The notes: generated from the sequence alone by a model not told the origin. A DNA stretch of 64,000 nucleotides from Streptococcus pneumoniae (GCF_001457635.1 NZ_LN831051.1:1798001-1862000); one strand, 5' to 3'. Positions 8,624 to 18,487 are shown, counted from the stretch's first letter. Made by a program: numbers and translations.

Positions 8624-10566
8624 TAAAACACTGTCGCTTCTTCTAGCGTAAACTTGACATTATCTTCAATCCATTTACGGCGTGGTTCTACCTTATCTCC
8701 CATGAGAACATTGACGCGGCGTTCGGCGCGCGCTAAATCTTCAATTGTGACACGGATGAGGGTACGTGTTTCTGGGTTCATGGTTGTTTCCCAGAGCTGG
8801 TCCGCATTCATCTCACCAAGTCCTTTGTATCGTTGGAGGGTAGCGCCTTTACCGAACTGTTTACGGAGTTCTTCTAGTTCTCCGTCCGTCCAAGCGTAGG
8901 CCACTTCTTCTTTCTTTCCTTTACCTTTGGACATCTTGTAAAGAGGTGGGAGGGCAATATAGACATGACCTGCCTCGACTAGCGGACGCATGTAACGGTA
9001 GAAAAATGTCAAGAGCAAGGTCTGGATATGGGCACCGTCGGTATCCGCATCGGTCATGATAATGATCTTATCATAGTTGGCATCTTCAATAGAGAAGTCT
9101 GCTCCAACACCCGCACCAATGGTATAAATCATGGTATTGATCTCTTCATTTTTGAGGATATCCGCCATCTTGGCCTTGGCTGTATTGATAACCTTACCAC
9201 GAAGAGGTAGAATAGCCTGGAACTTGCGGTCACGACCTTGTTTGGCAGAACCACCGGCAGAGTCCCCCTCAACTAGATAGAGTTCATTCTTAGCAGGATT
9301 CTTAGATTGGGCTGGGGTCAATTTCCCAGACAACAAGCCCTTATCTTTCTTGTTTTTCTTCCCATTTCGGCTCTCATCACGCGCCTTACGTGCTGCTTCA
9401 CGAGCATCACGGGCCTTGATAGCCTTGCGGATGAGGTTAGAAGCTAATTCCCCATTTTCCATAAGGAAAAAGGTCAACTTATCAGCCACTATTCCATCCA
9501 CAACTGGGCGAGCTAGGGGGCTTCCTAGTTTATCCTTGGTCTGTCCTTCAAACTGCAAGTGTTCTTCAGGAACTAAGATAGAAAGAACGGCCGCTAGTCC
9601 CTCACGATAGTCTGAACCTTCAAGGTTTTTATCTTTTTCCTTGAGAAGACCTGTTTTACGTGCATAGTCATTCATGACCTTGGTAATGGCAGACTTGAGT
9701 CCTGTCTCGTGCGTTCCACCGTCCTTGGTGCGAACGTTATTGACAAAGGATAGAATGTTATCTGAGAATCCGTCATTGTACTGGAGGGCTACTTCCACTT
9801 GAAAACCATTGTCTTCCCCTTCAAAGTAAAGAACTGGCGTCAAGATTTCCTTATCTTCGTTGAGATAAGAAACAAAATCTTGTACTCCATTCTCATAGTG
9901 GAACTCAATCGCTTCATCTGTTCGCTTGTCCGTTAAAGACAAGGTCACATTTTTCAAGAGAAAGGCTGATTCATTAAGGCGCTCTGAAATGGTATTGTAC
10001 TTGAAATCTGTCGTAGAAAATATAGTCGCGTCAGGCATAAAAGTAACTTTGGTGCCTGTTTTAGACTTGGGTGCTGTACCGATTTTCTTCAAAGTCGTGA
10101 CAGGTTTTCCACCATTTTCGAAACGTTGCTTGTAAACTGCGCCATCACGGGTAATTTCAACTTCTAACCAGCTAGAAAGGGCGTTAACAACGGAAGAACC
10201 CACTCCGTGAAGTCCACCTGATGTCTTATAGCCACCTTGACCGAATTTCCCTCCGGCATGAAGAATGGTAAAGATAACCTCAACAGTTGGAATTCCCATA
10301 GCGTGCATACCTGTCGGCATCCCACGTCCATGGTCTTGAACCGTTAGACTACCGTCTTTATTGATGGTTACATCGATACGATCACCAAACCCAGACAAGG
10401 CTTCATCGACTGCATTATCAACGATTTCCCAAACTAGGTGATGAAGACCAGCGCCATCGGTCGATCCAATATACATCCCTGGACGTTTTCGGACCGCATC
10501 CAACCCTTCTAGCACCTGAATAGCATCATCATTATAATTGTTAATATTGATTTCCTTTTTTGACAC
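8623..10566 (-). CDS. parE: DNA topoisomerase IV subunit B
   Basis: ATPase subunit of topoisomerase IV; it pairs with ParC encoded downstream. Of 647 residues, the N-terminal GHKL ATPase holds EIVDNAVDEALSG and [15 protein letters not shown], and the C-terminal TOPRIM domain holds [17 protein letters not shown] and MTDADTDGAHIQTL. The start is GTG 10566 behind a strong AGGAGG, spaced 6 nt (GTGTCAAAAAAGG). The sequence is closest to ParE rather than GyrB, because the true GyrB is encoded at 45-47 kb. It faces plsY head to head across 135 bp. Confidence 0.97.
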   Translation of the reverse strand: MSKKEININNYNDDAIQVLEGLDAVRKRPGMYIGSTDGAGLHHLVWEIVDNAVDEALSGFGDRIDVTINKDGSLTVQDHGRGMPTGMHAMGIPTVEVIFTILHAGGKFGQGGYKTSGGLHGVGSSVVNALSSWLEVEITRDGAVYKQRFENGGKPVTTLKKIGTAPKSKTGTKVTFMPDATIFSTTDFKYNTISERLNESAFLLKNVTLSLTDKRTDEAIEFHYENGVQDFVSYLNEDKEILTPVLYFEGEDNGFQVEVALQYNDGFSDNILSFVNNVRTKDGGTHETGLKSAITKVMNDYARKTGLLKEKDKNLEGSDYREGLAAVLSILVPEEHLQFEGQTKDKLGSPLARPVVDGIVADKLTFFLMENGELASNLIRKAIKARDAREAARKARDESRNGKKNKKDKGLLSGKLTPAQSKNPAKNELYLVEGDSAGGSAKQGRDRKFQAILPLRGKVINTAKAKMADILKNEEINTMIYTIGAGVGADFSIEDANYDKIIIMTDADTDGAHIQTLLLTFFYRYMRPLVEAGHVYIALPPLYKMSKGKGKKEEVAYAWTDGELEELRKQFGKGATLQRYKGLGEMNADQLWETTMNPETRTLIRVTIEDLARAERRVNVLMGDKVEPRRKWIEDNVKFTLEEATVF

Positions 10567-10686
10567 AAGGAACCTCCTATTCGTTCATCTTTACTATTCT
10601 ACAGGTTTTCCAAGGATTTTGCAAAATTTTTCTTTCTCCGATGTGACAATTTTAGCAGAGATTCTCTGCTTTTCTTTCCCAATTCA

Positions 10687-10701
10687 TGATATAATAGGAG
10701 T
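10687..10701 (+). promoter_or_regulatory. extended -10 promoter of plsY, predicted leaderless
   Basis: TGA followed by TATAAT (10690-10695) is an extended -10. Only six bases (AGGAGT) separate it from ATG 10702, so the usual +1 position is the A of the start codon. A 6-bp dyad GCAGAG/CTCTGC lies just upstream at 10655-10669. Confidence 0.55.
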
Positions 10702-11343
10702 ATGATTACAATAGTTTTATTAATCCTAGCCTATCTGCTGGGTTCGATTCCATCTGGTCTCTGGATTGGACAAGTATTCTTTCAAATCAATCTACGCGAG
10801 CATGGTTCTGGTAACACTGGAACGACCAATACCTTCCGCATTTTAGGTAAGAAAGCTGGTATGGCAACCTTTGTGATTGACTTTTTCAAAGGAACCCTAG
10901 CAACGCTGCTTCCGATTATTTTTCATCTACAAGGCGTTTCTCCTCTCATCTTTGGACTTTTGGCTGTTATCGGCCATACCTTCCCTATCTTTGCAGGATT
11001 TAAAGGTGGTAAGGCTGTCGCAACCAGTGCTGGAGTAATTTTCGGATTTGCGCCTATCTTCTGTCTCTACCTTGCGATTATCTTCTTTGGAGCTCTCTAT
11101 CTTGGCAGTATGATTTCACTGTCTAGTGTCACAGCATCGATCGCGGCTGTTATCGGGGTTCTGCTCTTTCCACTTTTTGGTTTTATCCTGAGTAACTATG
11201 ACTCTCTCTTCATCGCTATTATCTTAGCACTTGCTAGTTTGATTATCATTCGTCATAAGGACAATATAGCTCGTATCAAAAATAAAACTGAAAATTTGGT
11301 CCCTTGGGGATTGAACCTAACCCATCAAGATCCTAAAAAATAA
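10702..11343 (+). CDS. plsY: glycerol-3-phosphate acyltransferase PlsY
   Basis: Membrane enzyme that transfers the acyl group of acyl-phosphate to sn-glycerol-3-phosphate, making lysophosphatidic acid, the first step of phospholipid synthesis. The 213 residues hold about five membrane spans. The conserved motifs are present: [16 protein letters not shown] (motif 1), [12 protein letters not shown] (motif 2, glycerol phosphate) and the C-terminal [10 protein letters not shown]. It sits head to head with parE, a conserved arrangement in streptococci. Its own terminator region is split by an IS3-family insertion that begins 14 bp after the stop codon. Confidence 0.97.
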
Positions 11344-11387
11344 AATGCCAGTTCTGTGAACTGCCCCCCAAAAGTTAGACAATTAAT

Positions 11388-12210
11388 TTATCCGAAGGAT
11401 TTAGTTCTGTATTGCACAGGGCTAAGTCCTTTTAGTTTTACCTTAATTCTCTTGTTGTTGTAGTAATCAATATAGTCTATAATGGCTTGTTCCAATTGCT
11501 TAAGCGACTGAAACGACTTCTCATAACCGTAAAACATTTCCGATTTCAGAATCCCAAAGAAGGACTCCATCATACCATTGTCTTGGCTGTTTCCCTTGCG
11601 TGACATGGATGCTTGAATTCCCTTACTCTCTAAGAACCGATGATAAGAATCGTGTTGATATTGCCAGCCTTGGTCACTATGGAGAATCGTATTCTCGTAG
11701 TGCTTCTCTGTGAATGCCTGTTCCAACATTGTTTGTACTTGTTCTAAGTTGGGTGAAGTTGAAAGATTATAGGCGATAATTTCGCTATTAAAGCCATCTA
11801 AAACTGGTGATAAGTAAAGCTTTTGAGTACTTGCTGGAATGGCAAATTCTGTCACATCTGTGTAGCACTTTTCCATTGTTTTAGAGCCTTCAAATTGGCC
11901 TTGAATGAGATTCTCTGCCTTCTTACCAACGTCTCCTTTATTTTCGTTTCTGTCGCATTTTAGCTTGTAAATTGAGTACTTTCATCAAGCCTTGAACTCT
12001 TTTATGATTTACCAGATAACCACGATTTCTTAGTTCTAAATGAACCCGGCGATAAGTATAATTTCCCTTGTGTTCGATAAAAATGAATTGAATTTCAGCT
12101 TTAAGCTCTTGGTCCTTATCTGGTTTGTCTAACTGTTTCAAGTGATAGTAGTAGGTCCAACGAGCTAGTTTAATGGCTTTTAGAAGAAGATCTAACGAAA
12201 ACTCAGTCAT
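11388..12210 (-). pseudogene. IS3-family transposase OrfB, frameshifted (copy 1)
   Basis: Catalytic part of the IS3 transposase, split in two frames. The first part (12210-11938) begins MTEFSLDLLLKAIKLARWTY and runs to QAKMRQKRK followed by a stop. The second (11876-11388) contains the DDE residues in YTDVTEFAIP, LHSDQGWQYQ and DNGMMESFFGILKSE. An indel at the RKRK junction shifts the frame, and the identical junction occurs in copy 2. The enzyme cannot be active from this copy. Confidence 0.88.
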
Positions 12211-12227
12211 TAATTCTTGAACAATTT

Positions 12228-12725
12228 CTATCTTTCTTCTTTCTCTTTTTCCTCCTTCAATCGGAGTTCTCTTAACTTTTTTAGGATGGCATTCTCCGCT
12301 CTCAGGTACTCATTTTCTGCTTGAAGACGTTCTAATTCTGTCCTCTCTTCAGGTCTCGTTCTTGGCTTACGTCCCATTTTAGGTACTCTCCCTCTTGGTT
12401 TCTCAACAATAGTATACCCGTTTTTCCTGTATTGTGCTAGCCAGTTAAGAAGTATCGTACGACTTGGGAGACCGTATTCAAGAGAAACTCTATCTTTAGT
12501 CTAGCCTTCATGTCAGACTTTATGAATCATTTCTTGTTTTAAATCAGGAGAATAGTAACGATTTTTTCCTTTTTTGACGAACTCTATTCCGTAACGATCA
12601 ATCAATTTAATCATGTACCTAAGATTAGAATTGTTTATCCCAAATTTATTTGAAAGCTTCTCTAAGCTATATCCTTGTTTTCTAAGTTCATAGATCTGAA
12701 CTTTATCATCATAAGTTAGTTTCAT
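12228..12725 (-). pseudogene. IS3-family transposase OrfA, nonsense-mutated (copy 1)
   Basis: DNA-binding OrfA of the element, starting MKLTYDDKVQIYELRKQGYS with a helix-turn-helix. A TGA at codon 71, after MIHKV, and a TAG five codons later stop it. The frame continues through a leucine-zipper-like region (LERLQAENEYLRAENAILKK) to a stop at 12228. OrfB lies in another frame, as is usual for IS3 elements, where a programmed shift makes the fusion. Confidence 0.82.
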
Positions 12726-12781
12726 AATAAAAACACCCCAAAAGTTAGATTTTTTCTGTCTAACTTTTGGGGGGCAGTTCA

Positions 12782-12801
12782 GTCATTGGACTGACGTTTT
12801 T
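12782..12801 (+). terminator. displaced 3' half of the plsY terminator
   Basis: The GTCATTGGACTGACG dyad with T7 follows the IS right end. Together with the last base pairs of the IS it can still fold (CAGTC/GACTG). It probably ended plsY transcription before the IS arrived. Confidence 0.5.
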
Positions 12802-12809
12802 TTGTATGC

Positions 12810-13766
12810 TTATTTTGATTTGATGTAGTTGATACCATCTGCTTTTGGTGCGACTGCTTTTCCAAAGAAGGCTGCTAAGACAAGAATTGTCAAAACATAA
12901 GGTGCAATTTGAAGATAAACCGCTGGCACTCCTTGTAGGAACGGCAATTGAGAACCGATAACAGCCAAACTTTGTGAAAGTCCAAAGAAGAGACTAGAAA
13001 GCATAGCACCGATTGGATTCCATTTCCCAAAGATCATCGCAGCAAGGGCGATAAATCCAGGTCCAACAATAGTTGTCACTGAGAAGTTAACTGAGATTGA
13101 TTGCGCATAAATCGCTCCGCCAATTCCACCTAGAAAACCTGAAATAATAATCCCTAAATATCTCATCTTGTAGACGTTGATTCCCAAGGTATCCGCTGCT
13201 TGAGGATGTTCACCGACAGAGCGGAGACGAAGACCAAATTGAGTCTTAAAGAGAATAAACCAAGCAAGGAATGAGAAGGCAATCGCCAGATAACCAAGTA
13301 GACTAGTTGACTTGAAGAAGATATCACCAATCACTGGGATATTTGCCAAGACTGGGAAATCAAAGCGTCCAAAAGTTTGACTTAGGTTGTCGGTTTGTCC
13401 TTTGTTATAAAGAACTTTAACTAAGAAAACAGCCAAGGCAGGCGCCATCAAGTTCAATACCGTACCGCTGACAACATGGTCTGCACGGAAATGAACCGTC
13501 GCTGCTGCGTGGATGATAGAGAAAACACTACCAACCAATCCTGCTACAAGCAAGGATAGCCATGGAGTTGCTGCTCCAAATTGTTCTGCAAATTCAAGGT
13601 TAAAGACAACTCCAGAAAAGGCACCCATAACCATAATTCCTTCAAGGCCAACGTTTACCACACCACCACGTTCAGAGAAAACACCACCGATACTTGTAAA
13701 GATGAGAGGTGCTGAGTAAATCAGCATAGAAGACACCAAGAGGGGGAGCAAGGTTATAATAGACAT
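12810..13766 (-). CDS. nupC: nucleoside ABC transporter permease (NupC/BmpA-type)
   Basis: One of two permease subunits of a nucleoside importer of the PnrA/BMP type (BPD_transp_2 family). It has 318 residues and about nine membrane spans, with FTSIGGVFSERGGVVNVGLE and GLEGIMVMGAF near the N-terminus, typical of this family. Only 2 nt separate it from the nupB stop-start region, so it is the last gene of the nucleoside salvage operon. Downstream is the IS3 copy. Confidence 0.92.
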   Translation of the reverse strand: MSIITLLPLLVSSMLIYSAPLIFTSIGGVFSERGGVVNVGLEGIMVMGAFSGVVFNLEFAEQFGAATPWLSLLVAGLVGSVFSIIHAAATVHFRADHVVSGTVLNLMAPALAVFLVKVLYNKGQTDNLSQTFGRFDFPVLANIPVIGDIFFKSTSLLGYLAIAFSFLAWFILFKTQFGLRLRSVGEHPQAADTLGINVYKMRYLGIIISGFLGGIGGAIYAQSISVNFSVTTIVGPGFIALAAMIFGKWNPIGAMLSSLFFGLSQSLAVIGSQLPFLQGVPAVYLQIAPYVLTILVLAAFFGKAVAPKADGINYIKSK

Positions 13767-13768
13767 CT

Positions 13769-14617
13769 TTACTTACCTCCTTTAACTTGTTTTTTCGGTT
13801 TGACAAAGCGTTCGATAAGGTAATGAACACTGACAAAGAAGATAATAGACGCTGTTACAATGCTGACAAGCTCAGATGGTACCTGCGCCGCATTCATACC
13901 AGGAGCCCCAACTTGGAGAACGCCAAATAGGAAGGCTGCAAAGAGTATACCAATTGGTGAGTTGGCCGCAAGCAAACTAACCGCCATTCCGTTAAATCCG
14001 ATAGCTAATGACGAACCTTGAACATAGACGTTCTGGAAGGTTCCCAAACCTTCAACAGCTCCACCAAGACCTGCCAAGGCACCTGAAATAATCATAGATA
14101 GGATAATAGTCCGCTTGGCAGAAATACCAGCATATTCTGAAGCATGTGGATTAAGACCAACTGCACGGATTTCAAAACCAAGAGTTGTTTTCTTGAGCAT
14201 GAACCAAATAACTGCAACGGCAATGATGGCAAAGAAAATACCAATATTCATCCGTGAGTTACCAGTCAACTCAGCCAACCAAGGTGTCTGATAAGTTGCA
14301 TTAGCCCCAACACGAATGGTCGAATCTGTACTTTGCATGAAGTCTTTAGGGAAAGCATGGATAAAGGCATTCCCTACATACAAGACAATGTAGTTCATCA
14401 TGATGGTTACAATAACCTCTGACGTCCCTAGATAGGCCCTAAGAATACCTGGAATCGCTCCGACAATCCCACGCAGACTGCCAAAGGCTGTATAGAACAA
14501 TTCTTCGTAGCCCCAAATAGCATCATAACCGAAGATCCACATGACAATGGCTCCGAGTAAAATTCCTAGAAATACAGAAATCAAGGGAACCGAAATTTGT
14601 TGTAATTTTTTAGACAT
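13769..14617 (-). CDS. nupB: nucleoside ABC transporter permease
   Basis: Second permease of the importer. I chose ATG 14617 (MSKKLQQISVPLISVFLGIL), preceded by AAAGGAGAAGAGTG, giving 282 residues; the longer reading frame starts inside nupA without a better site. The start overlaps the nupA stop by 8 nt. About eight membrane spans are seen, with the family signature GTSEVIVTIMMNYIVLYVGN and AVGLNPHASEYAGI. Confidence 0.92.
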   Translation of the reverse strand: MSKKLQQISVPLISVFLGILLGAIVMWIFGYDAIWGYEELFYTAFGSLRGIVGAIPGILRAYLGTSEVIVTIMMNYIVLYVGNAFIHAFPKDFMQSTDSTIRVGANATYQTPWLAELTGNSRMNIGIFFAIIAVAVIWFMLKKTTLGFEIRAVGLNPHASEYAGISAKRTIILSMIISGALAGLGGAVEGLGTFQNVYVQGSSLAIGFNGMAVSLLAANSPIGILFAAFLFGVLQVGAPGMNAAQVPSELVSIVTASIIFFVSVHYLIERFVKPKKQVKGGK

Positions 14618-16145
14618 CACTCTTCTCCTTTCCCAAGTTTCCACCAGCCATCAAGACACCAAGTTCTTGTTTATTGGTTGTTTCTGGTGATACAATACCT
14701 TGAATCTTACCATCGTGGATAACGGCAATACGGTCTGAGACGTTTAAAATCTCATCCAATTCAAAGCTGACAACAAGGACAGCCTTGCCATTATCACGCT
14801 CTTCAATCAAGCGTTTGTGGATATACTCAATGGCACCGACATCCAACCCACGAGTTGGCTGGCTAACGATAAGGAGATCAGGATCTCGATCAATTTCACG
14901 AGCAATAATTGCTTTTTGTTGATTTCCTCCTGAGAGTGCAGCTGCAGGAACTAATTCACTGGCAGCGCGAACATCAAACTCTTCCATCAGCTTTTTAGCA
15001 TAAGAAGTAATATTTGAATAATTCAAAATTCCATTTTTACTATGTGGTTCTTTATAGTAGGTTTGAAGGGCAATATTTTCAGATATCATCATTTCCAAAA
15101 TCAAGCCATCACGGTGACGGTCTTCTGGAACGTGCCCAACACTTAGTTCTGTAATCTGACGTGGGTGCAAGCCTACAATTGAATCTCCTTTTAGCTCAAT
15201 GCTACCAGATTCAACCTTACGAAGACCTGTAATGGCTTGAATCAGTTCAGACTGACCATTTCCATCAATCCCCGCAATACCAACAATCTCTCCAGCACGA
15301 ACATCCAAGGACAGATTTTTAACAGCTGGAACACCACGGTTTTCATTGACCACCAAATCTTTGATAGACAAAACCACTTCTTTTGGTTTAGAGGCTTGCT
15401 TCTCTGTTTTAAAGGAAACAGAACGCCCTACCATCATTTCCGCCAAATCAGCATTGGTAGCCCCTGCAATTTCAACGGTTTCAATTGATTTCCCACGACG
15501 GATAACTGTAACACGGTCAGAAACTGCGCGAATTTCATCCAATTTGTGGGTAATCAAGATAATTGATTTTCCTTCTTTGACAAGATTTTTCATAATAGCC
15601 ATCAACTCATCAATTTCTGATGGAGTCAAAACAGCCGTTGGTTCGTCAAAGATAAGGATATCAGCCCCCCGATAAAGTGTTTTTAAAATTTCTACACGTT
15701 GTTGGGCTCCAACTGAGATATCTGCTACCTTGGCAGAAGGGTCAACAGCTAAGCCATAACGTTCAGAAAGAGCCTTGATTTCTTTGCTAGCTCCAGCGAT
15801 ATCTAGCACACCATTTTTAGTCAATTCACTACCTAAAATGATGTTTTCAGCCACTGTGAAGGCTTCAACCAACATAAAGTGCTGGTGAACCATCCCGATT
15901 CCCAAGCTAGCTGCTTTAGATGGGGAGTCGAGATTGACAACTTGACCGTTGACCGCGATTTCACCACTAGTTGGTTCAAGAAGCCCTGCTAACATGTTCA
16001 TTAGCGTGGACTTACCAGCCCCATTTTCTCCTAAAAGTGCATGAATTTCACCTTTTCGTAGGTGCAAGTTGATTTTGTCGTTGGCAACAAATCCACCAAA
16101 CACCTTGGTAATATCACGCATCTCAATGACATTTTCGTGTGCCAT
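14610..16145 (-). CDS. nupA: nucleoside ABC transporter ATP-binding protein (two cassettes)
   Basis: A 511-residue ATPase with two ABC modules in one chain, as in sugar and nucleoside importers. The first has Walker A LLGENGAGKSTLMN, signature ISVGAQQRVEIL and Walker B ILIFDEPTAVLTPSEI. The second has a degenerate Walker A (GIDGNGQSELIQ), signature LSGGNQQKAIIARE and Walker B LLIVSQPTRGLDVGA, in which Glu is replaced by Gln. One active and one degenerate site is normal for the family. It energises NupB/NupC with PnrA as the binding protein. Confidence 0.94.
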   Translation of the reverse strand: MAHENVIEMRDITKVFGGFVANDKINLHLRKGEIHALLGENGAGKSTLMNMLAGLLEPTSGEIAVNGQVVNLDSPSKAASLGIGMVHQHFMLVEAFTVAENIILGSELTKNGVLDIAGASKEIKALSERYGLAVDPSAKVADISVGAQQRVEILKTLYRGADILIFDEPTAVLTPSEIDELMAIMKNLVKEGKSIILITHKLDEIRAVSDRVTVIRRGKSIETVEIAGATNADLAEMMVGRSVSFKTEKQASKPKEVVLSIKDLVVNENRGVPAVKNLSLDVRAGEIVGIAGIDGNGQSELIQAITGLRKVESGSIELKGDSIVGLHPRQITELSVGHVPEDRHRDGLILEMMISENIALQTYYKEPHSKNGILNYSNITSYAKKLMEEFDVRAASELVPAAALSGGNQQKAIIAREIDRDPDLLIVSQPTRGLDVGAIEYIHKRLIEERDNGKAVLVVSFELDEILNVSDRIAVIHDGKIQGIVSPETTNKQELGVLMAGGNLGKEKSDV

Positions 16146-16159
16146 GTGCTCTTCCTTTC

Positions 16160-16243
16160 AGAGTCTTATTTTATTTCAATAAAACTTGCTAGTTTGTCTA
16201 GTAGCAAGCTTTACTGAGACAAAATGACTTTGTCTCAACTCTT
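16160..16243 (-). other. hairpin-rich spacer between pnrA and nupA
   Basis: Two dyads precede the terminator hairpin: CTTGCTA/TAGCAAG (about 16185-16211) and GAGACAAA/TTTGTCTC (about 16216-16236). Such structures between a binding-protein gene and its permease genes often stabilise the upstream mRNA. That role is inferred. Confidence 0.5.
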
Positions 16244-16267
16244 AAAAAAGCGGCCCTTGGCCGCTTC
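16244..16267 (-). terminator. intra-operon terminator after pnrA
   Basis: On the minus strand AAGCGGCC/GGGCCGCTT with a 2-nt loop and a T6 tail. It lies 20 nt after the pnrA stop and upstream of nupA, so it should reduce permease expression relative to the lipoprotein. Confidence 0.75.
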
Positions 16268-16288
16268 CTAAGAAATGACTTCCATCCA

Positions 16289-17341
16289 TTATTTTTCAGG
16301 AACTTTTACGCTTCCATCAAGGATTTTAGCTTTTGCATCTTCGACAGCTTTTTTACCTTCTTCTGAAAGGTTTGTTACTGCCAAGTCAACCCCTTTATCC
16401 TTCAATGAGTAAACGATCACTTGACCGCCAGGGAATTCTCCTTTTTCTGCCTTGTTAGAAATATCTTTTACAGTTGTACCAACTTGTTTCAAAGTAGATA
16501 CAAGAACAAAGTTTGATTCTTTGCCATCTTTAGAAGTGTATTTACCTTCTGCTTCTTGGTCACGGTCAACACCGATAACCCAAACTTTTTCATTTTCAGG
16601 ACGGCTTTCGTTGAGAGATTTTGCCTCTGCAAAGACACCTGCACCTGTACCACCAGCTACTTGGTAAACAATATCTGCACCGGCTGCGTATTGTGCGGCT
16701 GCAATTGTTTTACCTTTAGCCGCATCACCAAATGAACCAGCGTAGTCAACTTGGACTTTGATAGATGGGTCTACTGACGCAACACCAGCCTTGAATCCTG
16801 CTTCAAAACGAGAGATAACTTCAGATTCGATACCACCTACAAAACCAACTTGTTTTGTCTTAGTTGTTTTTGCTGCAGCCACACCTGCAAGGTAACCTGA
16901 CTCATTATCAGCGAAAGTTACGCTCGCAACATTCTTTTGGTCTTTAATCACATCATCAATCAAGACATAGTTCAAGTCAGTGTGTTCTTTAGCTGCTTCT
17001 TCAACTGCATTGTGAAGGGCAAAACCAACACCAAAGATTAGGTTGTAACTTCCAGCCGCTTGTTGCAAGTTGTTAGCGTAGTCAGCTTCACTTGTTGATT
17101 GGAAGTAAGTGAAACCGTTATCTTTTGAAAGATTGTGTTCTTTACCCCAAGCCTGCAAACCTTCCCAAGCTGATTGGTTGAATGATTTGTCATCAACACC
17201 ACCAGTATCAGTGACGATTGCTGCTTTTGTCTTCACATCAGAAGATGAAGCTGCGTTACGAGAAGAGCGGTTACCACATGCAGCAAGTCCAACTGCTGCC
17301 ACTGCAACTAGGCCAAGACCTAGCCATTGTTTCTTGTTCAT
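16289..17341 (-). CDS. pnrA: nucleoside-binding lipoprotein PnrA (BMP family)
   Basis: Surface lipoprotein that captures nucleosides for the NupABC importer; the pneumococcal protein is called PnrA. The start is ATG 17341 (MNKKQWLGLGLVAVAAVGL) behind AGGAGGTTCAGTA, giving 350 residues. The lipobox is LAAC with Cys22. The Bmp domain follows (AAIVTDTGGVDDKSFNQSAW, VGGIESEVISRFEAGFKAG, GVDRDQEAEGKY). It lies between cdd and nupA in the salvage operon. Confidence 0.95.
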   Translation of the reverse strand: MNKKQWLGLGLVAVAAVGLAACGNRSSRNAASSSDVKTKAAIVTDTGGVDDKSFNQSAWEGLQAWGKEHNLSKDNGFTYFQSTSEADYANNLQQAAGSYNLIFGVGFALHNAVEEAAKEHTDLNYVLIDDVIKDQKNVASVTFADNESGYLAGVAAAKTTKTKQVGFVGGIESEVISRFEAGFKAGVASVDPSIKVQVDYAGSFGDAAKGKTIAAAQYAAGADIVYQVAGGTGAGVFAEAKSLNESRPENEKVWVIGVDRDQEAEGKYTSKDGKESNFVLVSTLKQVGTTVKDISNKAEKGEFPGGQVIVYSLKDKGVDLAVTNLSEEGKKAVEDAKAKILDGSVKVPEK

Positions 17342-17364
17342 TACTGAACCTCCTAAATAAGATG

Positions 17365-17379
17365 TGCAACGATGTTGCA
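17365..17379. repeat. 15-bp perfect dyad upstream of pnrA
   Basis: TGCAACGATGTTGCA: 6-bp arms around GAT, 24 bp before the pnrA start. It could be an operator or an mRNA hairpin. No regulator is assigned. Confidence 0.45.
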
Positions 17380-17431
17380 AGTATGGATTGATTGGTCACA
17401 AAGACCCTTGCCACTCAAAGAGCGACTCAGA

Positions 17432-17821
17432 CTAATTTAAGTCTGTAAAAGAATATGGAAGTAACTCCCCGACCGTCATCTCGACCGTCGATTTATCTTT
17501 TGCGACTAAGGTCACTTTTAAATCTTGTTCAAAAAATTCGACCATTACTTGGCGACAAGCACCACATGGTGAAATCGGTTTTTCAGTTTGACCATAGACA
17601 ATCAATTCTGAAAATTCTCTTTGGCCTTCAGATATAGCCTTAAAAATAGCTGTTCTCTCACCGCAATTGGTCAAAGGATAGCTAGCATTTTCGATATTCA
17701 CTCCCGTGTAAACATTTCCGTCTTTGGCTACTAAAACTGCTCCGATAGGAAAGTGAGAATAGGGGACATAGGCATGTTTGCTGGTTTCAATTGCCAGTTC
17801 AATCAACTCAGTAGTCGCCAT
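17432..17821 (-). CDS. cdd: cytidine deaminase
   Basis: Zinc enzyme that deaminates cytidine and deoxycytidine to uridine and deoxyuridine. The 129 residues fit the small tetrameric class. The catalytic and zinc motifs are [19 protein letters not shown] (Cys and Glu) and PCGACRQVM (two Cys). The start overlaps the deoC stop by 14 nt. It feeds uridine to Pdp, encoded two genes upstream. Confidence 0.97.
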   Translation of the reverse strand: MATTELIELAIETSKHAYVPYSHFPIGAVLVAKDGNVYTGVNIENASYPLTNCGERTAIFKAISEGQREFSELIVYGQTEKPISPCGACRQVMVEFFEQDLKVTLVAKDKSTVEMTVGELLPYSFTDLN

Positions 17822-18470
17822 CTGCCAATTCTCCTTTTAAAATAGCTACCCCAGCTGACGTTCCGATACGGGTCGCACCTGCTTCGACAAAGGCAAGAGC
17901 ATCTGCATAAGAACGAGCTCCACCAGCAGCCTTGACTCCCATATCAGATCCAACTGTTTCACGCATTAATGTAACATCTGCTATCGTAGCACCACCAGTT
18001 GAAAAACCAGTAGATGTTTTAACAAAGTCAGCCCCAGCTTTTTGGGCCAATTGGCAAACAACAATTTTTTCTTGGTCTGTCAGAAGGCAAGCTTCAATAA
18101 TGACTTTCACTAACTTATCACCACTTGCTTCCACTACTGCGCGAATATCTGACTCAACCAAGGCTAAATTACCTGATTTGAGAGCTCCAACATTGATCAC
18201 CATATCAATCTCATCTGCACCATTTTGGATAGCTTCTTTTGTCTCAAATGCTTTCACGGCTGAAGTTGTTGCTCCCAAAGGGAAACCTACTACTGTGCAA
18301 ACCTTAACATCTGTGCCTTCAAGTCCTTTTTTAGCATGTTCAACCCAGGTCGGATTAACGCAAACACTGGCAAAGTCATACTCTCTAGCCTCAGACAACA
18401 AACTATCAATTTGTTTTTTCTTTGCATCTTGTTTTAAAAGCGTATGATCTATATATTTATTTAATTTCAT
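17808..18470 (-). CDS. deoC: deoxyribose-phosphate aldolase
   Basis: Splits 2-deoxyribose-5-phosphate into acetaldehyde and glyceraldehyde-3-phosphate. The 220-residue TIM barrel contains the Schiff-base lysine in [17 protein letters not shown] and the second lysine in [11 protein letters not shown]. It takes the sugar released by Pdp, PunA or DeoD after DeoB has converted it. It lies 17 nt after pdp and overlaps cdd. Confidence 0.97.
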   Translation of the reverse strand: MKLNKYIDHTLLKQDAKKKQIDSLLSEAREYDFASVCVNPTWVEHAKKGLEGTDVKVCTVVGFPLGATTSAVKAFETKEAIQNGADEIDMVINVGALKSGNLALVESDIRAVVEASGDKLVKVIIEACLLTDQEKIVVCQLAQKAGADFVKTSTGFSTGGATIADVTLMRETVGSDMGVKAAGGARSYADALAFVEAGATRIGTSAGVAILKGELADGDY

Positions 18471-18487
18471 TTCGGTTTTCCCTCCAT

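Larger units (their letters stand above)
11357..12781 (-). mobile_element. IS3-family (IS150/IS861-like) element, copy 1, defective
   Basis: 1425-bp element with terminal inverted repeats starting TGAACTGCCCCCCAAAAG and ending CTTTTGGGGGGCAGTTCA. It carries orfA and orfB on the minus strand, both broken. No clear target-site duplication is visible (flanks ...TTCTG and GTCAT...). It lies inside the plsY transcription terminator: AAAATGCCAGTTCTG is left of it and the hairpin CAGTCATTGGACTG with a T7 tract is right of it. A second copy, 77 bp shorter, lies at 38388-39735. Confidence 0.92.

Noticed and set aside
8650..10566. Assigning the 647-residue type II topoisomerase B subunit as GyrB
   Set aside because: It sits in the parE-parC pair and next to plsY. 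The separate 648-residue protein at 45-47 kb in the gyrB-ezrA context is the gyrase subunit.
11343..12800. Target-site duplications for the two IS3 copies
   Set aside because: The bases beside both ends do not match (TTCTG/GTCAT and CGAAA/TTCTA).
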